Counted from the stretch's first letter, positions 7,341 to 16,465 are shown. The stretch is DNA of 18,463 nt from an uncultured Haloferula sp. (GCA_946885645.1 CAMPGU010000048.1:1-18463); one strand, 5' to 3'. The notes: generated by a model from the letters alone, not told the origin. Translations and numbers: made by a program.

Positions 7341-8588
7341 TCAGCGGGTGGTTGGTACCAGGACCTCTAGGTCCTCGAGGGCCGAGAGCTGCATGGCGAT
7401 GTAGCGCCGCTGCTCCAGGCGGATGGAGAAGAGGAGACGATTGGCCTCGAGGAGGTCGGTCAGCGGGGCGTTCGAGCTGATCCAGGAAGCCTCGAGGGTT
7501 CGGGTCGCCTCCTGGCTTTTGGTGAACACGTCACCGGAGTAGGCACGTGCCTGTGCCGCGGAGTTGGCCACCTCGTTGGTGGCGGAGATGACTTCGGCGG
7601 CGATTTCCCGGATCACCGCGTCGGTGTCCTTGGTAGCCGCTCGTTCACGAAGGCGCGCGGCATCGATGCGGGCCTGATACGAAGGCTCGTTGAACCACGG
7701 GAGGTTCACCTTCACTCCGACGGAAGCGCTCCTCAGATCGCCCCCGGAATACATGCTGCTCTCGACGGCGAGCGAGACACCCGGCAGCCGCTCGCGGTCG
7801 GCGATCCGGGTATCAGCCTTGGCGGCGGAGGCCATTTCCTTCATGGCGAGAACCCTCGGGTTGACGCGGCCAATGCGGGCGACCTCCCCGGCTGCCAGCC
7901 GCACCGGCAGAGGCGAAGCAGGCAAGCGAAGGACCGGCCAAGGGGTTTCGAGCGGTCGGCCGAGGCTCAGGTTGAGCCGTTTCGCAATGCTGTCCCGTGT
8001 CCGCTTCGCCGCTTCCAGGATCTGCTCCTCCCTGGCCAGCTCGCTTTCCAGGCGGAGGGCATCGGCGCTCGTCTGGTCGGGGTTGATTGCGCGCTGCCGG
8101 GCGTTTTCCGTCATCGCGCGCATCCAGCCGATTTGCTCCCCCTGGAGGCGGATCGATTCGTCGGCCAAGGCCAGTTCAATGGCGTCTTTCGCAGCCATCG
8201 CACCCGCGGCGAGCGAGGTCGTCCTTGCGTTCTCATTTTCGGCCCGGCGCATGGCATCGGCCTTCGAGCGGCTGGCTTCGAAAAGACCGGGCCGGGGAAG
8301 AGGCTGTTCGAGGCTCACGCGGATGTCGCCATCGTTCATGCGCATCTCTTTTCGCGCGCCCATCAGCATGAGCCCCACCATGGGATCGTCCCACAGGCGG
8401 ACCGCTCTGACATCGCGGGCGGCGGCACCCGCCTTGAGCTGGGCGGACTTGGCGGCGGGGTGCTTGCGCGCCGCCTCGGCCCGGAGCGGCGCGAGGAACC
8501 CCTCGTCGGTTACGGGTGCGGGCTTCTCAGCAAGAAGCGAGCCGACGGGCACAAGCAGGCCCATCAAAAAACATAGCGTGGATTTCAT
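7341..8588 (-). CDS. cusC: CusC-like TolC-family outer-membrane efflux channel
   Basis: The protein has 415 residues, slightly shorter than E. coli CusC (about 457). Residues 1-20 form a signal peptide (hydrophobic core, then SLLA). There is no lipobox cysteine, unlike E. coli CusC, so it is probably not lipidated. The body is alpha-helical, with two related halves typical of outer-membrane efflux proteins: WDDPMVGLMLMG and SLEQPLPRPGLFEASR in the first, VGVKVNLPWFNEPSYQARID in the second. The frame stays open upstream to 8789, but that extension overlaps the preceding gene and lacks signal-peptide character, so ATG 8588 is chosen. It is the outer-membrane exit of the CusCBA-type pump encoded by the next two genes, which follow at 9 and 12 bases. 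Family and position agree; metal specificity is inferred from cusA. Confidence 0.9.
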   Translation of the reverse strand: MKSTLCFLMGLLVPVGSLLAEKPAPVTDEGFLAPLRAEAARKHPAAKSAQLKAGAAARDVRAVRLWDDPMVGLMLMGARKEMRMNDGDIRVSLEQPLPRPGLFEASRSKADAMRRAENENARTTSLAAGAMAAKDAIELALADESIRLQGEQIGWMRAMTENARQRAINPDQTSADALRLESELAREEQILEAAKRTRDSIAKRLNLSLGRPLETPWPVLRLPASPLPVRLAAGEVARIGRVNPRVLAMKEMASAAKADTRIADRERLPGVSLAVESSMYSGGDLRSASVGVKVNLPWFNEPSYQARIDAARLRERAATKDTDAVIREIAAEVISATNEVANSAAQARAYSGDVFTKSQEATRTLEASWISSNAPLTDLLEANRLLFSIRLEQRRYIAMQLSALEDLEVLVPTTR

Positions 8589-8691
8589 GGAACATATGAG
8601 TCGGGAAAGAGTGCCTCCGGGAGCGCCGATCCATCGCGGCCGACCAAGCGACCGGGCGAAATGGGCGCAGTACGCCTGGCAAGGCTGCGAC

Positions 8692-9060
8692 TCAAATGAC
8701 CAAACGGCAGAGCGAGACGGTGAGTCCCACCCCGGAATATCCCGCTTGCGGAAGCCGGGAAAGCTCCGGAAGCAAGATCCGTCCTTCATGGGTGCGGGCG
8801 ATCGTCAGCACGCCGACCACCGCCGGTGGAACTACCGCGTCCACCCTGAGCGGGCGATCGGGTGGAGCTACCGGTTCCGCGGGCGTCTCATTGTCCTTGG
8901 AATCGCTCGCGCACGGGCAACTCGTCTTGCCTTCGCAACACGAGCAATTGTTTGCCTGCATTTCGCACCGCTCCGGCGGGACCCATGCCCCGGCTGGCAC
9001 CACCAGAGCGATCTGGAGCAGCAGCCCGAGCAGCAGCCCGGTGATGGAGCGGAGGGTCAT
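8692..9060 (-). CDS. Small secreted Cys-rich protein leading the efflux operon
   Basis: This is a 122-residue protein with a signal peptide (residues 1-25, long Leu-rich core, then AGA). Just after it comes a cysteine cluster, at 32, 39, 41, 42, 48 and 50, including CSCC and CPC. A Pro/Val-rich linker and a hydrophobic C-terminal half follow, with one late cysteine at 118. I do not recognise a named family. Location (periplasm or surface), cysteine content and position immediately before cusCBA suggest metal binding in the envelope, but that is inference. The gap to cusC is about 100 bases, compatible with one transcript. The AT-rich stretch upstream may hold the operon promoter. The coding call rests on signal peptide, length and context. 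Confidence 0.7.
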   Translation of the reverse strand: MTLRSITGLLLGLLLQIALVVPAGAWVPPERCEMQANNCSCCEGKTSCPCASDSKDNETPAEPVAPPDRPLRVDAVVPPAVVGVLTIARTHEGRILLPELSRLPQAGYSGVGLTVSLCRLVI

Positions 9061-9252
9061 AGGGATACCAATAAATGCGATTGCCTTAATTAAAACTACA
9101 ATTCCGGCGAAGCCTTCGGAGGCATCCCGACGTGGTGTAAATGTCCAGCCGGCGTGGAAACCCTTGGAGAAAACGTTTTTTTTAGATGCCCGACCCTCTC
9201 GGGAAGATTGCGGGGCAGGCGCCGCCCTGAGCCACCCGCGCCCGTGGCGAAA
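9061..9252 (-). promoter_or_regulatory. AT-rich upstream region of the efflux operon
   Basis: These 192 bases hold the most AT-rich DNA in the window. At 9070-9105 the minus strand reads GTAGTTTTAATTAAGG and then CATTTATTGG before the ATG at 9060. Near 9173-9183 there is a self-complementary AAAACGTTTT extended by more T on the plus strand. A hairpin CCCGA/TCGGG lies beside that, but on the minus strand the tract following it is A-rich, so it is not a normal terminator for the gene upstream. A promoter here is likely from position, but I cannot assign -35 and -10 boxes convincingly. Confidence 0.35.
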
Positions 9253-9801
9253 TCATGGAACCAGGCCCTTGAGCTGGTCCCTGAGAAGCTGCCGTGCCCG
9301 GTAGATCCGGGTTTCCACTGCTTTTGAACTGCATTGGCTGACGGTCGCGATCTCGGCGTATCCCATCCCCTCGTAGGCGAACAGGGTCATCGCTTCCCGC
9401 AGGTCGGGCGGCAGGCATAGGAATGCGTCGTGGTTGTAGCCGAAGTCCTCGGAAATCCGCTTCAATTGCACCGGATCGAGCCACACCAAGGGATTGGTTC
9501 CGGCATCGAGCAGAAGCTCCAGCTCTCCGGGATTGAAAAAGGTGCCGTAGCAGGTGGTGCAGCGTTCGATCCGGACCTTCGGCTCGGTGTCGAACTCGAT
9601 TACGTCCAAGGGCGTGGCGCAGTGGGGGCAGGGCAGGGAGGCATCGGTGCCGAGGTCCCGGAAGTGGATCTGCCTCAGGTTCACATCCTGGCGGACGCCG
9701 CAGAAGGGGCAGAAGCTCATCGAGCCCTCAAGTCGTCCGCCGCAGCTGGTGCATTTCACGGATGGGATTTCGACAGGATCGCGATGCCGGGTCAATTCCA
9801 C
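9253..9801 (-). CDS. Zinc-ribbon protein fused to a sigma-70 region 4 helix-turn-helix
   Basis: The protein has 182 residues from GTG 9801; GTG 9759 (codon 15, just before KCTSC) is an equally possible start, giving 168. A first zinc ribbon has C17xxC20 and C31xxC34. A zf-TFIIB-like ribbon follows with C58xxC61 and C81xxC84, then the family's FFNPGELELLL. Residues about 126-180 are a textbook ECF sigma region 4: LPPDLREAMTLFAYEGMGYAEIA, then SSKAVETRIYRARQLLRDQL. Sigma region 2, needed for core binding and -10 recognition, is absent, and no anti-sigma gene lies beside it. It could be a metal- or redox-sensing DNA-binding regulator of the downstream efflux genes, or an accidental fusion of two genes by deletion. 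Domains are clear; function is unknown. Confidence 0.85.
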   Translation of the reverse strand: MELTRHRDPVEIPSVKCTSCGGRLEGSMSFCPFCGVRQDVNLRQIHFRDLGTDASLPCPHCATPLDVIEFDTEPKVRIERCTTCYGTFFNPGELELLLDAGTNPLVWLDPVQLKRISEDFGYNHDAFLCLPPDLREAMTLFAYEGMGYAEIATVSQCSSKAVETRIYRARQLLRDQLKGLVP

Positions 9802-9881
9802 GCCCGGGGCTGCTTTGGAGCGCCCCTGGCGGGGAACGGCAGGCTTGCATTCTCTAACGAATCCCGGACGCTACCGCGGCC

Positions 9882-10994
9882 ATGACCGCTTCCGGAACAC
9901 CAGCGCCCCGGCTGCGCTCGCTTGATGCGTTGCGCGGGTTCGACATGCTCTGGATCGTGGGTCTGGCAGAGCTCTTCCATCAGCTCGCGAAGGTCGTGGA
10001 TTTCGGATGGCTCCAGGCCTGGGCCCACCAGTTGGAGCACGTCGAGTGGGAGGGATTGAGGGCGTACGACCTGATCTTCCCGCTGTTCATGTTCGCCTCC
10101 GGAATGTCGGTGCCCTACGCGCTGGCTGCGAAGCTGGGCAGGGGCGATAGCCGGGCCGGGCTGTTGCTGGGGATCTGGCGGCGGGCCTTGGTGCTGGTGC
10201 TGCTGGGGATCATTTATAACGGCGGGCTGGAGCTGGAATTGGCCACCCAGCGCTACGCCAGCGTTCTGGGGCAGATCGGCCTCGCCTACGGCATCGCGGC
10301 CACGCTTTTCCTTTTCACGAAATCCTGGAAAGCGCGTGCGGCCTGGTGCGGGGGCATTCTGGTCGGCATGGCCGGGCTCCAGTTGCTTTTCCCGGTGCCC
10401 GGTTCCGGGGCGGGAGTTCTTACCCCGGAGGGAGTCGTCAATGCGTGGATCGACCGGATGTGGCTTCCCGGGCGTCTCCATGGCGTTGTCTTCGATCCGG
10501 AGGGACTGCTCTGTATCGTCTCCGCGTCCGCGCTCACGCTCGGCGGGGTGATCGCGGGGGACTATGTAAAGAGCTGGGGCGAGCCCTCGCATACCGCGGC
10601 CACGCGCATGCTCCTGGCGGGCGCGGTGGCGCTGCTGGCGGGGTGGCTGTGCTGGAAGGCCGGCTATCCTCCGATCAAGACGGCTTGGACCACCACTTTC
10701 AACCTGCTGGCAGGCGGGATCTGCCTCTGGATCTTCGTGGTCTTTTACCTGCTGGTGGACTTCAAGCCGCAATCGAACTGGAGCTTCCCCCTGCAAGTGG
10801 TCGGCATGAATCCGCTGACGATCTATCTCGCGGATCGCATCATCTCCTTCCCGGACATTTCGCGGTTCTTCTTCGGCGGGATCGCCGGACGGAGCGGGAA
10901 ATGGGAAGAGGTCGTGATCGTCCTCGGCATCCTGCTGATCGAGTGGCTCTTGCTCTGGTTCCTCTGGAAAAAGCGGGTGTTCCTGAGGGTGTAG
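9882..10994 (+). CDS. Polytopic membrane acyltransferase, COG4299/DUF5009 (HGSNAT-like)
   Basis: The protein has 370 residues and about ten hydrophobic segments. The N-terminal signature LRSLDALRGFDM (11-22) and YDLIFPLFMFASGMSVPYAL (about 62-81) are typical of the bacterial relatives of heparan-alpha-glucosaminide N-acetyltransferase. A late GMNPLTIYLADRII motif and a basic C-terminus (KKRVFLRV) fit the same family. By family it would transfer an acyl group across the membrane to a sugar amine or hydroxyl; the substrate is unknown. Such proteins are frequent in Verrucomicrobiota and Planctomycetota that degrade glycans. It is divergent from the zinc-ribbon/sigma4 gene (80-base gap) and convergent with the serine hydrolase. 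No strong Shine-Dalgarno is seen; ATG 9882 is chosen because it precedes the signature by only ten residues. Confidence 0.85.
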   Translation: MTASGTPAPRLRSLDALRGFDMLWIVGLAELFHQLAKVVDFGWLQAWAHQLEHVEWEGLRAYDLIFPLFMFASGMSVPYALAAKLGRGDSRAGLLLGIWRRALVLVLLGIIYNGGLELELATQRYASVLGQIGLAYGIAATLFLFTKSWKARAAWCGGILVGMAGLQLLFPVPGSGAGVLTPEGVVNAWIDRMWLPGRLHGVVFDPEGLLCIVSASALTLGGVIAGDYVKSWGEPSHTAATRMLLAGAVALLAGWLCWKAGYPPIKTAWTTTFNLLAGGICLWIFVVFYLLVDFKPQSNWSFPLQVVGMNPLTIYLADRIISFPDISRFFFGGIAGRSGKWEEVVIVLGILLIEWLLLWFLWKKRVFLRV

Positions 10995-11017
10995 GAATGG
11001 GGACGAAGTTCCTCAGG
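10982..11017. terminator. Candidate bidirectional terminator between convergent genes
   Basis: CCTGAGG (10982-10988) and CCTCAGG (11011-11017) form a perfect 7-bp inverted repeat with a 22-base loop. It spans the 18-base gap and the last codons of both convergent genes. No T-tract follows on either strand, and the loop is long, so this is only a weak candidate. Confidence 0.25.
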
Positions 11018-12164
11018 GAGCCGCAGCTTCTTGAAACGCCTGCCGCACCGTGGAGCCGTCGGAGTTCGGGAAATTCGCGCGCTGCACCAGCATCACGTAC
11101 GCGCGGTTTTTCACCGGGTCGATCCACGCCTGGGTCCCGTAGGCGCCGCCGTGCCCGAAGCTGCCGGGAGAGAGTGCCGCGCTGACCCCCTGCGGCTCCC
11201 GGACCACGCACCAGCCGAGGCCCCAGCCGTTGCCGGGCGTGAAGCCGGTTTTCAGGTCCCCGCTCTGGACGGTGATCATTTGTTTCACCGACTCCTCCTT
11301 CAGGTAACGGTGGCCATCCAGCTCGCCGCCGCGGAGGATCATGCGCGCGAACTTCCCGTAGTCCGCGGCCGTGGAGAAAAGGCCTCCGTTCGCGCGGGGA
11401 TATCGTTCGCGGCTCGTGATCGGCTTGTTGCCCAGGAACATCAGTCCGGCTTTCGCCAGCTCGCCGCCTTCAGAGCGCGTGTAGGAGGTGGCGAGGCGCG
11501 CCTCCTGCGCTGCACCCGGATAAAAGGTTGTATCCTTCATACCCAGCGGGCCGAAGAGGTGTTTCTCAAGGAATGAAGGGAAGTCCTCGCCCGACACCAC
11601 TTCCACCACGCGCGCGGCGGTATTGATTCCCGTCTGGCAATACTCCCACTTGGTCCCCGGCTGGAATTTCACCGGTTTCGCGACGATCAGGGGCATCAGG
11701 GCCTCCAGGGTGGCGATATCCCCCGATTCCTGCGGCGAGACCTCACTGAGCCCGGCGCTATGGGTGAGGCATTGCTTCAGGGTGACGACCACCTCTTTTC
11801 CCGCGGGATCCTTGAGATCCTTGAACTCCGGGAGGTATTTGGACACCGGATCATCCACCGAGAGCTTGCCCGCCTCCTGCATCATCATCACGGCGGTACC
11901 CGTCACCGGCTTGGTCATCGAGGCGATCCAGAAGATCGCGTCGGCAGGCATCGGGGTCTTCTTCCCGAGATCGGAGAAGCCGTTGGTTCCCAGATGCAGG
12001 ATCTTGTCCTTGTCCGCGACCAAGGTGACGGCCCCGGCGATTTCCTTGGCTTCGATAGCGGCCTCCATCGCCTTGCCGATCGCGGGAATGGACGGTTCCC
12101 CGGCGGCGGAGCTGCCGAGCAGGGTGGCGGAAAGACAGGCCAGGAAGGGAGCAGGTTTCATCAT
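11013..12164 (-). CDS. Exported serine hydrolase, class C beta-lactamase fold
   Basis: This 383-residue protein belongs to the beta-lactamase/transpeptidase-like (PF00144) family, which contains esterases and D-aminopeptidases as well as AmpC-type enzymes. A signal peptide (about 1-22, ending SSAAG) indicates export. The catalytic SxxK is S82-M-T-K85. The Tyr motif is Y175-C-Q in place of the usual YxN, and the third motif is H338-G-G, common in the esterase-like members. These two departures from AmpC (YxN, KTG) argue against a true beta-lactamase. The substrate is unknown. The start is the first of two adjacent ATGs (12164); the open frame continues upstream to 12272, but that part lacks signal-peptide features and overlaps the divergent promoter region. 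Confidence 0.88.
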   Translation of the reverse strand: MMKPAPFLACLSATLLGSSAAGEPSIPAIGKAMEAAIEAKEIAGAVTLVADKDKILHLGTNGFSDLGKKTPMPADAIFWIASMTKPVTGTAVMMMQEAGKLSVDDPVSKYLPEFKDLKDPAGKEVVVTLKQCLTHSAGLSEVSPQESGDIATLEALMPLIVAKPVKFQPGTKWEYCQTGINTAARVVEVVSGEDFPSFLEKHLFGPLGMKDTTFYPGAAQEARLATSYTRSEGGELAKAGLMFLGNKPITSRERYPRANGGLFSTAADYGKFARMILRGGELDGHRYLKEESVKQMITVQSGDLKTGFTPGNGWGLGWCVVREPQGVSAALSPGSFGHGGAYGTQAWIDPVKNRAYVMLVQRANFPNSDGSTVRQAFQEAAAP

Positions 12165-12205
12165 CCGCAGGCTAGACCGGCAGTCTGAGGCTGCGCAAGG
12201 AGGGG

Positions 12206-12226
12206 GTGCGCCACCGGGAGGCGCAC
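12206..12226. repeat. Inverted repeat in the divergent intergenic region
   Basis: GTGCGCC (12206-12212), a 7-base spacer and GGCGCAC (12220-12226) form a perfect 7-bp dyad. It lies midway between the divergent starts at 12164 and 12289. It could be an operator shared by both genes or a leader hairpin. A match of this length also arises by chance in GC-rich DNA, so function is unproven. Confidence 0.35.
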
Positions 12227-12288
12227 GGCGACCTTGTCCGAGCCGGGGGCATCCGATAGACCTGACCCACAACCCCGTAAAACCCGTC

Positions 12289-12867
12289 GTGAAACTCTAC
12301 CCGCTTCTTGCCGCCCTCCTTTTCTCCCACATCGCCTGCGCCGCCCCCGAAAAAATCTTCGATGGCAAGAGCCTGGAGGGCTGGAAGGTGGAGGGTCCTG
12401 CCTACTGGAGCGCTGCTGACGGCACCCTGAAGGGCGAGAGCGACGATAAGATGCAGAATTCCGTGCTCTGGACGGAGAAGAAGTTCGGCGACTTCACCGT
12501 GGAATTCGAGTTCCGCTTCTCCGGCGATATCGATTCGGGGATCTTCCTCCGGGACCTCAACGAGCAGATCCAGATCGGCACCTCCCGCTCCCTGAAGAGG
12601 GACCTGACCGGCTCCCCCTACATCGGCAGCAAGGGCAAATACCCGCAGGAGGCCGAGGGCGTGAGGGAACTCCTGAAGGAGGGCGATTGGAACAAGATGA
12701 AGATCGTGGTGAAGGGAAACACCTACACCGTGAGCCTCAACGGCAAGCAGGTCATCGAATACGTCTCCGACACCGCCAAGAAGGAACCCGGCCCGCTGGG
12801 CCTGCAGATCCACCAGGGGGTGAAGATGAAGATCGAGTTCCGGGGGCTGGAGGTGGAGGCAAAGTAA
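12289..12867 (+). CDS. Secreted DUF1080 (3-keto-disaccharide hydrolase type) protein
   Basis: The protein has 192 residues from GTG 12289. Residues 1-19 form a signal peptide (KLYPLLAALLF core, then ACA/A); the cysteine is not in a good lipobox, so a soluble exported form is more likely. The mature part is a single concanavalin-like DUF1080 domain: KIFDGKSLEGWKVEG at the start, then FGDFTVEFEFRFSGDIDSGIFL, EGDWNKMKIVVKGN and GPLGLQIHQG. The family, greatly expanded in Verrucomicrobiota and Planctomycetota, includes hydrolases of 3-keto-glycosides; the substrate here is unknown. The frame is open far upstream, but that part is antisense to the serine hydrolase, so GTG next to the signal peptide is preferred. 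There is no in-frame ATG near the signal peptide. Confidence 0.87.
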   Translation: MKLYPLLAALLFSHIACAAPEKIFDGKSLEGWKVEGPAYWSAADGTLKGESDDKMQNSVLWTEKKFGDFTVEFEFRFSGDIDSGIFLRDLNEQIQIGTSRSLKRDLTGSPYIGSKGKYPQEAEGVRELLKEGDWNKMKIVVKGNTYTVSLNGKQVIEYVSDTAKKEPGPLGLQIHQGVKMKIEFRGLEVEAK

Positions 12868-14154
<1,287 letters not shown>

Positions 14155-14181
14155 TCGGTTTCCGGTTCATGCTTTTCCCGG

Positions 14182-14209
14182 ACGCCCGGCCTTTTCGGAG
14201 GCCGGGCGT
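14182..14209 (+). terminator. Strong hairpin after gap
   Basis: ACGCCCGGCC (14182-14191) and GGCCGGGCGT (14200-14209) form a perfect 10-bp stem with loop TTTTCGGA, beginning 27 bases after the gap stop. The following bases TCCGTTTCC are only partly T-rich. This is the likely transcription end of gap. Confidence 0.75.
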
Positions 14210-14216
14210 TCCGTTT

Positions 14217-14237
14217 CCGGGCGGGCTGCCCGCCCGG
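14217..14237 (+). terminator. Second GC-rich hairpin after gap
   Basis: CCGGGCGGG (14217-14225) and CCCGCCCGG (14229-14237) form a perfect 9-bp stem with a 3-base CTG loop, 7 bases after the first hairpin. No T-tract follows. It may reinforce termination or act as a boundary before the phosphatase gene. Confidence 0.5.
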
Positions 14238-14301
14238 GACCCGTGACCGAAAACCTTCTGGCAATCCTATCGAAGCGACGCTTAGGTTGGCAGAAGTGAA
14301 G

Positions 14302-16434
14302 ATGCGGACGATGGGACTGCGCGGGAAATTCGCGTTGGCGCTGGCCATCGCGGCGCTCCTGCCCCTTCTGGTCGGACTCGTGGTCCTGCAGACGTTCGGA
14401 TTCCGTCACCTGCTGGCGACGGAGGGGCGCCAGCACGAGGCGGAGGCCACGGCCTTGGCCCGTTCTCTCGAAAATGCCGTGGAATCCCAGGCCGGCAACT
14501 TCTGGAGCTGGATCGCTGCCGATCCTGCGGTGGCGGAGGTAGTGGCGCGGCTGGACGCCTCCGCGGCTGACGCGGAGGAAACGCAGCGGATCGAGCGGCA
14601 GTGGCTGCAGATGGGGGAGGGTGACCCGGTTCTCCAGTCGATCCTCGGCAATCCTGCCTCGACCAGCCTTGCCCGCTTCTCGTCCGTTCATCGGCACGCC
14701 GCGGAGGTGCTGGTCGCGGATACGGCCGGACGGATCGTGGCTGCTTCGGGAAAGCCGTCCGACTACGACCAGTCCGACGAGCCGTGGTGGCAGATCGGCC
14801 GCTCCTTGCCGGAGAACGGGATGTGGACCGATTCCCTGCATTTCGACGACAGCGCAAAGGTGTTTTCGCTCGATCTGGTGCTGCCCCTTTACCGAGGAAG
14901 CGTGTTGAAGGGGGTGGCGAAACTGGTGCTGGACGTGACGCCGATGTTCCAACGTTTGCGCGGTTCGCGGGATGATGGGGGCGGCCAATTGGAGATCCTC
15001 CTGCCGGACGGCCGGATTCTCGCCCGCGCGGGCTCCAAAGGCTACCGCGCGCAGGGTGTCTTGCTCGACCCGGAGACGATGTTGTGTATCCGGGTGGGGC
15101 GGAACGGCTGGACCCTCGCCAAGGCGGGCGGCAGCGGCGAACGGATGACCGGTTTTGCCGCGATCCAGTCGCCCGCGATAGACCGCCGGAAGTACGAGCC
15201 CGGGGGCTACGTGCTGTTCTCGTCTCCCAAGGATGAAGTTGTCGCTCCCTTGCGCAGGCAGATCCTGATGACGGGAACCGGGGCGGGTCTGGCCACCGGA
15301 CTGTGCCTCCTGGCTGGCTACGCGCTGGTGAACCGGAAGATCCTGAGGCCGCTTGCCGTGCTGGGCCAAGCGGCCCGGTCGGTTTCGGCCACGGCCCGCC
15401 TGCGGAAAGATGCCGATCTGTCCGAGGGCGAGGCTTTCGCGCTGCGGAAAACCGCGGAGGAAGACCTCGCGCGGATCGAGGCCATCCAAACGGGGGACGA
15501 GGTGGAGGAGCTGGCGGAGGACTTCGGCGTCATGACCTCCCGGGTGATGCGCTACAACCGCGAACTTGAGGCCGAGGTCCATGCCACGACCTCGCTGATC
15601 CGGGAAGAGCTGGAAATGGCCAGGGAATTCCAGACCGCCCTGATGCCGTCGATCGCTCCCGGCTACGCGACGGGACAGGTGAAGGATCCCCTCCGTCTGG
15701 CCTTCGCTCATTTCTACCAGCCCGCCTCGACCGTGGGGGGCGATTTCTTCGACCTTATAGAGCTCGATGAGCACCGCACCGGGGTGATGATCGCCGACGT
15801 GATGGGCCACGGGGCGCGGTCCGCCCTGGTGACTGCGATCCTGCGGGCGGTGGTGCGGAACCACGTGGTGTCCGCGGGGGATCCCGGAAGGTTCCTCGGG
15901 ATCTTGAACCGCGAGCTGCACGAGGTAATCGAGCGCAGCCACCAGACTCTTTTCGTGACCGCCTTTTTCATGGTGGTGGATACCAAGGAAGCCCGGGCTA
16001 CCTGGGCCGTCGCGGGGCATCCCGCCCCGCTCCGCGCGCGCAGGAGCACCGGTAGCCCGCCGCAGCTCCTCTGGTCCGGCGCCCAGCGGCAGCCGGCGCT
16101 CGGGCTGGTGCCGGATGTCACCTACCATGCCTCCACCTCGCCCATCAGGGCGGGCGATGTTTTCCTGCTTTTCACGGACGGGGTCGTGGAGGCCGAAAAT
16201 CCCGCCGGAAAGGACTTCGGGATCCAGCGGCTGATCACGGCATTCGACGAGGCGCTGGACGGGCCTCTGGCTGCGATGCCCGCGAAAATCGAGTGCGAGG
16301 TGGCCGCCTTCCAAAAGCGGCGGAATCACGACGACGACGTCTGCGTGGTGGCCGTGGAGGTGATTCCGGGGGCGATTCCGGAGCTTGCGGCGGATTCCTC
16401 CGTCCTGACAGGATCGGTCCCAAGCGGGGCTTGA
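14302..16434 (+). CDS. Membrane sensor PP2C-type (SpoIIE/RsbU-like) serine phosphatase
   Basis: The protein has about 710 residues from ATG 14302; TTG 14287 or ATG 14311 are also possible, and no strong ribosome site decides. Order: a short cytosolic tail, a membrane segment (about 10-30), a ~290-residue extracytoplasmic region resembling a dCache sensor, a second membrane segment (about 322-344), a HAMP-like linker with coiled coil, then a SpoIIE phosphatase domain. Metal-binding aspartates are present: Asp481 in GGDFFD, Asp499 in ADVMGHG, Asp626 in FTDGVVEA and the Asp677-679 cluster. Proteins of this type dephosphorylate serine on anti-sigma-factor antagonists in partner-switching pathways. 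No such partner (STAS or HATPase kinase) lies in the window. The sensed ligand is unknown. Its place between gap and pgk is unusual. Confidence 0.92.
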   Translation: MRTMGLRGKFALALAIAALLPLLVGLVVLQTFGFRHLLATEGRQHEAEATALARSLENAVESQAGNFWSWIAADPAVAEVVARLDASAADAEETQRIERQWLQMGEGDPVLQSILGNPASTSLARFSSVHRHAAEVLVADTAGRIVAASGKPSDYDQSDEPWWQIGRSLPENGMWTDSLHFDDSAKVFSLDLVLPLYRGSVLKGVAKLVLDVTPMFQRLRGSRDDGGGQLEILLPDGRILARAGSKGYRAQGVLLDPETMLCIRVGRNGWTLAKAGGSGERMTGFAAIQSPAIDRRKYEPGGYVLFSSPKDEVVAPLRRQILMTGTGAGLATGLCLLAGYALVNRKILRPLAVLGQAARSVSATARLRKDADLSEGEAFALRKTAEEDLARIEAIQTGDEVEELAEDFGVMTSRVMRYNRELEAEVHATTSLIREELEMAREFQTALMPSIAPGYATGQVKDPLRLAFAHFYQPASTVGGDFFDLIELDEHRTGVMIADVMGHGARSALVTAILRAVVRNHVVSAGDPGRFLGILNRELHEVIERSHQTLFVTAFFMVVDTKEARATWAVAGHPAPLRARRSTGSPPQLLWSGAQRQPALGLVPDVTYHASTSPIRAGDVFLLFTDGVVEAENPAGKDFGIQRLITAFDEALDGPLAAMPAKIECEVAAFQKRRNHDDDVCVVAVEVIPGAIPELAADSSVLTGSVPSGA

Positions 16435-16438
16435 CTTG
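16429..16438 (+). promoter_or_regulatory. GCTTGACTTG element before pgk
   Basis: The 10-mer GCTTGACTTG overlaps the TGA stop of the phosphatase gene and contains a -35-like TTGACT. It lies 28 bases before the pgk ATG. A -10 placed 17 bases on (CATTCC) is poor and would make the message leaderless. The same 10-mer lies before tpiA. Confidence 0.4.
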
Positions 16439-16465
16439 CACGGCGTCCCCGGCCATTCCCGCCGG

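Noticed and set aside
8589..8789. N-terminal extension of cusC to 8789
   Set aside because: It would overlap the upstream gene and bury the signal peptide; ATG 8588 gives a proper exported start.
7690..9093. 467-codon plus-strand frame across cusC and the small Cys-rich gene
   Set aside because: It runs antisense through cusC and its upstream neighbour, has Arg/Ser-rich composition and no motifs.
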